Shown here: positions 14,101 to 26,100 of the stretch, in pieces
Position numbering within the stretch: the stretch's first letter is position 1
Layout: every line of letters starts with the position of its first letter
From: Hippasteria phrygiana
Lineage: Eukaryota; Echinodermata; Asteroidea; Valvatida; Goniasteridae
DNA: 64,000 bases
Assembly (NCBI GenBank): GCA_037893225.1
Contig: JAZGUH010000487.1
Location: 806,001-870,000, forward strand
Direction: 5' to 3'
Notes under the pieces: model-generated
Told to the model about the DNA's origin: nothing
The model's input: only the letters and a program-made list of their open reading frames with translations
Database searches by the model: none
Program-made: the position numbers and the translations under genes

Positions 14101-17100
14101 CTGCAAAACTGGACAATTTTTAGTACGCTTTGATTTTTATTCCGTGTGGGATTTTTTGTTCTATTCTTTTTGAACTTTTCTTCAAAAATGTTTGTTTTGT
14201 TCCATTAGCTTAGTCCGATTTTTATGGTTGGGTGGGGACATTAATTTCTTGCAGGATGTAATTGTTAATTGTGAAATGAAATTTGATTGTGAAAGACATT
14301 TACTTGTGAAAGGCATTAATACTGATCCAAGTGTCAGAATTAAAAAAAAAATAAAAACACCAACTTTGTGCTGAAAGAGAAATCCAAACTATATTTTGTT
14401 TATCTCAGAATGATAAGATACTTGTTTGCGCAAATGTTGATTAAGAATATTTTTATAGTAAAACTGACAGGGTGAGAGATTGTAGTAAACAAACGTGGTT
14501 ATTGATTAGCAATCGCAAGCATTAGGATATTTGAGAATGTGACATTGATTTAGTTTGTGCTTTTAAAAAATATTGATGCAGGAAGTTGCAGCCAACATGC
14601 CCGTGCACTAATTTATTTGGATTTCACGCTAAATTTGTTATTACTTGATTTAGAACTTTGTAAATAAACTTCTTGTAACTGACACTGTCATGTAGGGCTG
14701 TCCCGAATATACCGAATATTCGATATTCGATCGTCAAGCAAATATTCGAATACCATTTTGCCAGTTTGAATATTCAAAAAGATATATGCACGTACAGATA
14801 CGACTCTGATGCTATTTTAATAGAAAAGTTACGGTGCTAATCAGTGTCAAATGCCGCATTTTTGTCCATATTAAACTTTTTGTGGATGGAGGTTTATTGT
14901 TCCCATCCGTAAAACCCTTGATACAACAGGGGCATGCAAAAAAAATGCCGTTTAAACGGTCCATAATATCAATCGCCATACGTAAAACACCGGCGTGCTT
15001 TTACGTGCAATGGTTTTTTTACCGGTGCGGCATGCACTGAAAAACTTGATCGGCGAGTATTGAATATTCGGTCAAACCCAGTTTCGAATATTCGAATACT
15101 GAATTATTCAAATACTAAATTATTCGAAAATGAACAGCCCTACTGTCATGTGGGATATTACTCAATAAATTGTTTCAAGTATTTTTATAAGTTTGTTTTT
15201 GGATTTAAAACAACAAACTGTTATCAATGAAACTTGTTGAGACTTTGATCTGACCTTGCATAAAAGGCAGAAAGTGTTGATGAAGATTTTTGTTTTTGTC
15301 ATGTGTTCCTTGTAACATTGTATTCCCTAGATTGGCCCATAGAACTAGCATGATATCATTGCATGTGACTTGTTTTCGTTTGGTATGTCAGAGCACAAAA
15401 TTCACTCGGGACTGGTTTACTAAATCCAGTAATTTTTGGCTCTAGAACTGAGCCACTGGAGTGGTGATTTTTCTTCAAACTCCAATTTTACATACATACA
15501 TACATGTATAATGACTGTCAGATTTCACACTTTGAAAGAAAGCAGTCTGTATTTCCATTTGTTTATTTTTCGTTCCCAAATTTTCAATTATTGACAGGTT
15601 GGGACTTCAGTTATCAGTAGGGGTGTGCATTTACGGGTAGTAGAAGAACCGGGTACCAGAAGAACCGGGTACCAGAAGAACCGGGTACCAGAAGAACCGG
15701 GTACCAGAAGAACCGGGTACCCAATTGAAAAAAATACGGTTACCTTGGTACCCGTTAAAGAAACCCAACCCAAAAAGACTTCCAATCCCAGAAGTTGTAT
15801 AATAATGTCTTTCTCCGAGATTCAAAAAGTATGATTTCAGACAAAAGTCTTGAAAAATCTCATGCCTTCAGTAAACATGATCACTTCACCCCCTTTGCGT
15901 GTGCCGGCACATGCATGCGCCGGCATATCACAAAAGACGGTTGTCCGGAAGCTTTATACAGTTGTATTGGGAATAAGGCAGGCTATTATGTCTCGTTTGA
16001 GACTCTTTATCCATACTCGGACTACAAAAACCACAACAAAGCATCATAAACGTGAAATCTGTGCTGGTTTCCCATGTAGTCAGGGTTTTAATTTTGAAAA
16101 TTCCCGACAAATAACATTCAGAACCTTTGCTTTTTCATTGTCTGTGAAATTACTATGCGATAATATAAAGTTTTATGGGTACTCAATTCCATAATCTGGA
16201 ACCGGTTCTAGACATGAACGGTCGGGTATCGGGTACCCGGTTCTGATGCACACCCCTAGTTATCAGCACATCTGCACAGTACTAAGCTTTGATAGACAGT
16301 AGTCTTTAAAATAAATAATGCTGGTCTAGCATAATAGTGTATTCATATGAAGCACTGCATACTGATGAGTGGTAAGCACTGAGCATACAATAGTTCATAC
16401 ACAAGGTGGGGAAAAGGCAAAAAGCTGTCTTTTAGTTTGCATCATCCCCGATGCAAATTCCATCTTTGCACCGATTATGTGCATTGGACTTATTGAATTG
16501 GTAATAGAAATAACATGGTAGCAATGATCAGTTTATCTTCCGCTGATAACCCAAAGTATTACTATGTACAAGTAGCATTGTTATAAGTCCTAAGTCCATA
16601 ATATCACTGCATTGTTGTGTTGTATTGTGCTCTGCCTGCATTCCTGATATTGTTGTGTATAAATACTGGTGATGAAAAACCACATGACCACCATGCCAGT
16701 GCTCAATGGCAAGTTTATACATGTACAAGTTTTAACATGTACATTGTACATGTATTTAATAGTGTAGTTCAGAATCCAATCTCCTGTTTTGAGAATTAGC
16801 TGTTGGGGTGGGGGTGAGGGTAGGGCAGGGGGTGGGGAGGAATTCCCCTTTTTTCTGGCACTCTTTTAGGGCCATTGTACTGTTCTTCTTGTCTATGATT
16901 TTGTTTCGGAAAGAAATATTTATTCTGTTTTTAAACAAAAACTAGTTTGTCTTACTCATAAGTGTTCCTGTGAAATCAGACTTAAATGTGTGGGGATCGA
17001 TTAGGAGTTATTGATAGATTCTGAAAAAGATTTGTTTAATTATAATTGGACATTCTATAGCGAAGTTATGAATTTTGCATATTTGAGGTTTTTGGGTAAT

Positions 17101-20100
17101 GTGTAAATATCAATACTTGTTATTTACCGAGTTATTTGCATTTTTCTCAGTCACAGTCTTATGGCCCAGTTTCGTCTGATTTCGCAAAAACATGTCACAA
17201 ATATATAAATCTTTTCCCACCATTATGTAAATTGCATTATTTCATATACTTTACCTGTGATATCATTTTGCATAAATTTGAAAGCCAGTTTCTCATATTT
17301 CTGCATAATTCAGGCTAATTTATGATATTTTTAGACTCTTAAAAGCTTGTAATGTAAAACCATTGAGAAATAAAACCTGTTTTATTTCTCCATGGTAAAA
17401 CCAGAAGCAACAGTGTGCAGCATTCAGTTGAGTATTGATGTTTGGCCCAGGTTTTTATGCAGGGCACAGCCAAATTATGCGGGAAGAACATATGGTAAGA
17501 GTAATAACATGTGGTTTCTCAGTGGCAGGAAAAAATCCATACTTTTGGAGGTCGGGTCATCCCGTACTGGCCACTTGTTACCTCCCTGTGCAAGGTCAGA
17601 TTGTTTTTCAATTGGGGATTTTGATTGGTTGGCCCGGATGACCTTCAGATCATGTGATCTTCTTGGCTGGCAACCAGTTGCTGACAAAGCAGCATCTGTC
17701 TGGATCACACAGACGTCACCATGGGAAAGTGTGGACTGCTGGGATGTTTTTGATTTGTTTCCTGCTGGCTGGGCTGGTCTTGGTAGAAATTTCTGGCATG
17801 ATGACTTGGGAGTTTTAAGACACGTGTATTAACATTCTTCTACCCAGTATCTAAAAAAAATAGTTGAAACCCATTGACCCTCCCTCTCTTGGTGCCAAAT
17901 TGGAGCCAACTACCCTACCTATCAAAACCTATGAAGTGACAGGTTGAAACACACAAGCTGTTGGAGAGGAAGGGCTTAGGTTTTTTGATAGGTTATGACA
18001 GTAGGAGGGTTAACCCCAACTACATGTACATATACATGTACCCAAGCCTGACAAACTCCAGCAGCAGGTTGTGTTGAATTTTGATTTAGGGCTTTGGCAT
18101 GTGCCATACATGTGTAGGGATACTGCAGTGTTGGATTTTGACAGGTTAAGGACACTTCCTAGTAAAAATGCCTGGGGGGGGGGGGGGGGGTAGGGTTTAA
18201 GAAGTCCTTTCTGGTGATACAAAATGGAGTTTGACAGAGCGATACAAAATTTCCCAATTAGTAGTTTAAAATTTTGTTCCAACCATAAGAACTGTGTTAG
18301 AAGTCCCAGCTTCACCACTTATAATCAAGTACATGTTTCAAAGAATTCATTAAAACCCTATTAAACCCCCCCCTAATGGTTCACCAGGACTACCCTGCTA
18401 AATCCAAAAGAGTCCAACGGTGACTCATATATGAGTTTCCTGCTCAATCCAATGCAGTCTAAAGCCCTGTCCGCACTAAACTTATTTTGGTAAAACTTAC
18501 CGAGACGATGGGAACTTTTCCCATTTTAAGTCCGGTGCGGACAGCCTAGGACGTTTTCCTCTCAGTTACTTTTCCTGAGTCCAGCGGTTACTTCTACCGG
18601 CCAACTGCTGCCCAGGAAAACTGACCAGGTAACTTTTCCCGAGACGATAAGTCCAGTGCGGACAGTGCGAGTTGGTAAAAGCGGCTCGGGAAAGCGTACA
18701 TCCGGCCAGAGCGCAAGGTCATGCTTCACAGGGAAACCACGCATGTGCTTTACATTGTTTCACCGCGGTGCGGTGCACGTGGCAAGTTTCCAAATTTTAG
18801 TGCGTTGTTCCTCTTTTGGTCGCAATCATGGTAGATATTATTATATTGATAAAAAAAAGTCGGAAGTTTGATTGGTGCTAAAGACGTAGGCCAGCGTGTA
18901 CACATCGGCTGGAAAAATGAAAAGGCACGCGTGATTTGGGCCGGGGATTTGGGTCAATCGCGTCAATGTAGAAAGGTCACGCAAAGCGCCCTCATGAGTC
19001 GTTATATTGACAGCTCGGTTACTTCTCCCACGGTCTCGGTAAAATTTTCCGGTGTCGAAAGTCCAAGTGCGGACAGTGGTCACATTTGACCATTTTTCAT
19101 TTTACCATCGTCTCAGTAAAACCTTCCCAAAAAAAAGTCCAGTGCGGACACGGCTTAACACAGTCCAACGTGCGAAGTTGCTTGGGTAACCCTAACCTTC
19201 CAGGGTATTTTGGCTAGAAACCCTGCCAGACGCATCAGAATGCATACTTTGTCACATTGACTTGTGTGCAGAGTGCAGCAAGGTCAAGCTGTCACCACAG
19301 ATGCACTGTGCTGCATCTGGCAGGGTTAGGGATTTATTAAATAATTAACTAAAAATAATGACTTGCCTGCTAAATCAAACGGAATCCAACTGTGACATAT
19401 TTTTCTGTTGCCTGTTGAATCCAACAGGATTGTAACACTATGAGTTAATAGATGGAAATATCAAATTGTTGGATCCTGTTGGATTCTGCAGGGTCGGCGT
19501 GATAATGTTGTTTTGTATTGTGTGCTTCCAAAGCCGAATTCAGTTTCGAAAAGGTTGATGTTGCACCGTAAAAATCTTTCCATAAATTTTGCAATTACGC
19601 TCACGCAAGTAAAGCCTACGATTTTCCCTCTCAAGTATCCATTTTCTATTTGTGATAATCCTGTATTCTGTTAAAAGTGTCAAAAACAAAATTCATTTAA
19701 TTCTCTTTTTGGTAGGATGTGTACAGTGTACATGTAGTTCATGCAACCACAAATGGCTAAATTTGAATCAAAGGCCAAATCCTACATGTATTTCAGAAGG
19801 GTAATTCCATGAATTCCTTCGTTTTTCCGGTTTCAACCAGAAGTCAGTGACCCTGCACTGCTGCACATGAAAGAATCATACAATTTAAAGGGACACTTCA
19901 TATTTGTAAATAATGGTTAAACGCTTATGAAAATTCTGAAGAGAAATATATATTGAGGAATTTAAAAAAATCAATTTGTTTGAAGTAGTCGGGATATTTA
20001 TTTTTTCTCAATTCTAATCAGGATTTCCAAACCATTTTTATATACTGATAATTTGGTTGTATTGCATGTTGACCCCTTGAGTACGGTATTTAACGGGAGA

Positions 20101-23100
20101 AGTCAGGGTGCCGCGGCGGCTCTGGCAGCCAAGCGAAATGGCCACAATGGTGTTTGTGCAGTCAAGCGTAACATATACACAATAATCCAACAATGGATTG
20201 AAACTGCACAAACAACGGCCAATGGCGTCATCCGTCCTGGTGGCACTGTTTAATCCAACAATGGATTGAAACTGCACAAACAGCAGCCAATGGCGTCATC
20301 CGGCCTGGTGGCACTGTTTAATCCAACAATGGATTGAAACTGCACAAACAGAGGTCAATGGCGTCAGCCGGCCTGGTGGCACTGTTTTTTGGGCACCATA
20401 TTCCGTCATCCGTACGCAAGGGGTTAAGGACATGTTTTATTCTGAAACTTTGCATTATGAGGGCTTCCTGTAAATTATTTTTGCCAGTAAATGCCAAGTA
20501 AACATAACATCGTGTAATTAGTACATCCTTCTCAGCAGCGTGCATCCTTTCAGTTCACCTTGAAATAAAAATTAAAAACCAGATTTTAAAAAATACATTT
20601 TTGGATCAAAACAAAGCCTTGATCACACGTATGCCTGCCTCATACAGGATATTTTGTCAGCTTTTCATTAATGCTAACCAAACTCAACCCATCAAAATCT
20701 GGACCCTTGAACTTTTCATTAATCCGGTTAGGCATACCACCAGAATCAGTTTGAGTGTAGAGTTTACCATGTAGTGTTTGAATTTGCAAGGATGGGTATG
20801 GTTCCAAGTCAATCACACTGGAGGTTAGTGTCAATACATGCACCAGCTTCCTGATCTCTGCAGTCGTAGACGACTGAGTACCATTGGTTTTTAAAACAAA
20901 AGCAAAAACCCCCGCCTTTTTCCAAGTTGGGTTTCATTACTTTAACATTTCCCATTATTTTCAGATTAGGTTTTTTTTTTATAGGCTGTGTTCCTTCTAC
21001 TGCATGAAAGTTGACCCATCTCCTTTCACTATTCATTGGTAGTTCTTTTATTGAGTGGTAATCAAAAACTTAATAAAAAAATCAATTTAGGGAGCATGCA
21101 TTTACTGTGCAAGGACTTTGCATAATTTCAAAGGATTCGATAAACCAAAAATGAAGTTTACACTGCCCACATACAATATCCATTTCCCTCACTTTACAAA
21201 AAACATTGAAAAATATTTTCCACTGCAGCATTCACAGAATTGCGAGGTGTTGGCACAACAAAAAAAAAATCATTTTTTCCCCACTGGAATTGAACATTTA
21301 TCAGCAACCCATCATGGACTTTCACCTTCAAGTTATCAGTATATTGAATTTGATTGATATTGTTTAGACAAATGAAGGGGACAGTTTTTCCTTTGTTTGC
21401 CATAACAATACCGGTGTGAATAGATTCAGCATTCGCTTGATGTGGCTGGACATTGTACTTCAGAATTTGTTGGTTAGAAGCATTATTATAATTTTGCCTA
21501 ATTGATGTATGCATTCATTCTTTATACATATTTCTTGATTATTAATGTCATTATTTTTAATGCCCCAAGTTAACAATTTTAATAGGTGATTTTGATCGAG
21601 TAAAATTATTTAAGTACAATTCCATTTTCAGGGAAAATGGTTGTTAACATAACATAACTTATTAACTTATATTGCGCAAATTCCATAAAAAGATGTTCAA
21701 ATGCGCATTGAGAATTGAAGGCAAAGATATCTGTTTGAGCAGTTTATTGATCCAGTCAAAATTGAAAAACATTAACACATTTTGTATTAAAAGAAGTGTT
21801 TACCATGACAATGAGAAAAATAAAAATGAATAGGGAAACATTCTAGACGAGAAACACAAAACGGAAGGGCGGACTGTACCCTTCAAAATGCAATGGTCAG
21901 CTCTGAAATTGGATTGTAAATTTTATTTAATTCCCAAAATGAAACTTGCTATTGGTATTTCTATAGCCCAGACAAAAATGGTACATTCCAACTGTCTTGC
22001 AACAGGTGTCCAATGCAATGCAGTCAGGGAAATTAGAACCTTCCAAACTGCAAATGGGGGTGAGCTATCCATACATTCAGCATACAACCTTAGCCAGAAT
22101 AATGCTGACATTTCAAAATCGGACAGCTTAACGGTGTTCATAATTTTTCAGATGCATATGTTGGACTTCAAGTGAATGTGTTATTACGTAGTGTACACGA
22201 TTGGTAATCCTCCATTTTTTTTTACTGAATTATTACGAAATACCTTACTAGGCTGCAAGTTAATAGCAGTCTCAATTATCCTGTGAAATGATGGCCCCGG
22301 GTGTGCTGTCATTGTCAAAAAAGTGGAAATTTATATCGTTTTCCAACGATTTCCGGCCGGCAATCATTGGAAAACTGCCCTGTCTTCTTTAGTCAAGGCG
22401 CGCGTATAGCTACCCGGACAAGTGGCGCGCCCCGGACATGATGGCATATTCGGGGCACGTCACATGCCCAGATAGCCACGTGCGCCTTGACTAAAGGCTA
22501 TCATCCGCCCGATGGTTGAACACGAACACCGTTTCTCTCTCGGTTTTTTTTCGCCATCCAACAATGCAAAACTTTGAACAGGTCAGTGGAACGATATTTC
22601 CTATAAAATACTGACCCCCAAATCCGCTCATTTCTGAAAATTGCAACAATGACCAATCATGTACACTACATTTAAGCAGACAGGATGATGCAATCGGATT
22701 GTTTCGCTTCAAAACGTTTACCACATGGGTTTAAAAGGTTATTGGCTATATGCAGATGTGTATGGTGTACAACATGTAACAGTTCCTTCCTCTAACCGTA
22801 TTTGTAGGCTGCAAGGGAAGTTTGTGCAATTCCTGGTAAAAAGTTGTCTGGCCCTGAAGTTCATTTTTAACTTAAGGATTTCTTTTGGTATGGATGTGTA
22901 TTTGTATGTGCTTCGTTACACAATCTATCATTCATAAAATGGTACAACTTCCAAGGAAATGTAATCACAAATAATTATCTGGCCCTGAAGTTCATTTAAG
23001 TCAAAGGTTGCTGCCCTGTTTATCAATAGTACACCTGCAACAAAGCAAATTCAGAAAAATTGCTTAACGTAATTGTCATCAATTGTTAATTTTTTTTTTT

Positions 23101-26100
23101 CTTCAAAATATGCTCAAGTTGTCTAAATTAGTCTAAATGCTTTCAGAAATTAAGATTGTACATTTAAGATAGAATTGCGGCAGGTTTTATTTTTCGGTTT
23201 ATCAGAAAGAACATGTAAGAGGTTCTGGGTGTAAAAGATTTATTGTAAAAAAAATAGTTTGTCAAACAGATGGACAGACGGACTTACACTGTAGTCGGAC
23301 AATTTAAACTTTGAGTAGAAGTTGTTATATTAAGTAATAATTGCATTTTCCAAGTTTTCAGTTTGCGGGTTCATCTCAAGAATTTTTATTTGAAATTCAA
23401 TTTATGGATTTTTTGGAGTCGGGATGGCACAGAGCTCCTTTCCTTGCCTTTCTCTGTGACCCGGATTTAAATTCTGTCTAGGCCGACATGTGGTTTTCAG
23501 TGCCTGCCTGATTCTGAGGCGTTTCAAAGAATTTAAAAAAAAAATTGGGGGGGGGGGGGTTCCCTCCCACCCACCTCTAAAACCAAACATTTCTCTAATT
23601 TCCTCTCACAGGTGTCTTCAGGCTTTGAAGGAATCTTTTCTGTCATTGCAAGAAAGAATTTAAATAAATAATGATTAACATTTGGTTTGCTCTCGTTTTG
23701 TAACTTTTACAGCCTTTGTCAGAGCAACTGGAAGATGTCCATAATGACAACTGGTTCAACACCCTGTTTGACGACCCCATGTTGTGTGACAAGGACTTTG
23801 GAGACTCATCGCCGACCCCTCACATCCAGGCCGAACATAGCTACAGTCTCAGCTCTCTCAGTGAGCCGGGATCCCCAGTATCAAGTGGCTTTACTGATGG
23901 TGGGTTCAATTCTGACATTTTGGAATAATTGGCTTTCATACGCTGGTTTCAGTAGAACATCCTTGTAACAAATGCTCCTACCAAACATTAAGGTTTATAC
24001 AATTTTTATGCCAATTTTTTATGTCCCAAACTTATTTGACATTAACTGTAGCCCCGCCAGATCCTTCAAAATCCACTTGGTGGTTTTGAGGATTTTGTAG
24101 GATTGAGGACAGTGGAGCCCAGCTGTACTACTTCACATGGGGATTGAAAGTCCCTTGAAAGTACAAAGAATGTGCTATTGGGTTACTGCAAAGTGATGGA
24201 TTTTGGAGGATTTTGAAAGGTTCCCGAGAAACTGTCTGGGGGCATGGGAGAGATTTCTACATTTTTGTGACTAGTTCCTGCTTTCTATATCAATAACACT
24301 TGACAGGTTCGTTCCTAGGGTACTGTCGGACAAGAACAAATTAAATACTTAAAATCCAGGTGCTATATGGATCTGATCTCCAAACCCTAATTTCATTTTT
24401 TGCGAGAATCCACCATGCTTATGTAACCCACTGTCACAATTCTTTTATTTCAGCTTCCAAGGGACGACGTCAAGTCCCATGTATTAAAAGTAACAGTGTC
24501 CTGGCTCTACTGTTTCAATCCTGCTAAATCCATCAACAAATTTTATGTGATTTTTATAGGACGTGGAAGGGTTTTAATTCCAGAACAGGCTTGTGCTCAA
24601 ACCTGGTACAAAATGTAGTTAATCTGGTGCCTTGTGATCAAACTTAAAGTGGGGGGTAGATTTAGGTGAATAAAATGATCCAGAGAGGTCAAACATGCAA
24701 GGTCATTTGCACTCTGGTGATCATCCATTGGCTGTCATGACATGGGAGGTTGGTATCTTAAAAAAAGTTTCATTTATACACAAGTAATGCAAAATGGATC
24801 AAAGGACCCCATGCAATGTGGATTACATACTTGGCCTGCATTTGAAATCCAACGAACGGATAGTTGCGTAACCACTGCCAAAACGGTGGAGTTGGCAACT
24901 ATGGGATTAGAGCATGGGATAAATTCAGTACTTTTGCTAGTAGCATTTGATTATGTAGGATAGATTAGGTACTTTTGGTTATAACTTCATCCTCCTTCGA
25001 ACATAACCCCAACTCACGACTCTTCCCGCCACAGATGACTTGGACACGTTTGACCTTCCCCTCGTGGACCCAGAGACCAACCTACCACTCATCATCAAAT
25101 CAGAACCCATGGATGGCCCCACAGAGGCTCATTACATCCTGCAGGAAGCCCTCCCCAAGGTGGTGTTCCCCACCCCCAGGGGAGCGGCCAGCACCACTCA
25201 AGGACCCAAGCCGACTGTGCACATCAAACCCAAACAGGGTATGATCAAGATCAAACTGGAATCGATGATGCTGGACATGCACACGGACAACTCTTTGAAC
25301 GGTAAAGATTTGAGAGGCGATCATTGTGTTTCTCAATTAGTTTAGTGGTATCACCATGTCAAAAATCTAGATCAAAAGAGTGAGTCTTGTTCTTGGAAAC
25401 ACCAGAAATAAACTCAAGCATGATGCCCATCAAAATGTTCATCGGGAAGTTTTTACTGCAAACCTAAGCAAGGGGGGGGGGTGAGTTGGTCTCACCGACG
25501 GTAGAAGTTACCATGCCTTGGTTGAAAGTTCTAAATATTGGGATAATTTCTCTGGAATCTGTTGAAGAATTATCCTCTCTTTAGATCTGGGACCAGGAAA
25601 ACCGTAAGGGTGGCAGGGTTGACAATTTAAAATGTCGCCAAACCTACTACCTCTGATCGTGATAATTTAAGTACACATTCCAACGGCCAGGATATCCTAG
25701 GTGCAGGATCTATGCAAAATTTCAGGAAAGCACAGGAAAAAGATTGCAAACTTGCTTAAAATGGTGGTGCAATAGAGTACCGAAGTCTGACGTCAGTTGG
25801 CACAACAACTGGCTCCAAACAAATGGAGATTTCGACTGTTCCTTTGTTAACAGCCAGTCATGCAAACGCATTGACTCAAAATAACAAAAGTATTCTGGTC
25901 CCAAACATTGCATTGACGTCATCACTTCGGTACTCTATACTAGAATTCTCCATATTTGTCCAAACTTTCGGGCACTCTACTCGCCTGGCTGTCTCATCAC
26001 ATCCTTTCACTTCCAAAGGCTAGTGAGTTACTCTTCAAGTTTCCCCCCTCGTACTGCCTCTCTTTGGAATGCCTTACCTGTAACCTGCTTCCCTACCACC

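Larger units (their letters stand above)
18350..19500. repeat. old repeat interrupted by Harbinger-like element and MITE J2
   Basis: TCCAATGCAGTC and its left flank match, inverted, CATTGGATTGAGCAGGAAAC and CCACCGTTAG at 13987-14045. AGTCCAACG motifs continue on the right side of the insertion. Confidence 0.45.

Noticed and set aside
15644..15722. CRISPR-like array
   Set aside because: Units are directly adjacent with no spacers and lie inside a hAT element in an animal gene.
17392..17832. 146-codon open frame
   Set aside because: No motif, no splice context and no resemblance to a known family; chance frame in an intron.
22725..22937. 70-codon frame in CREB3L intron 1
   Set aside because: No family resemblance and no splice context.
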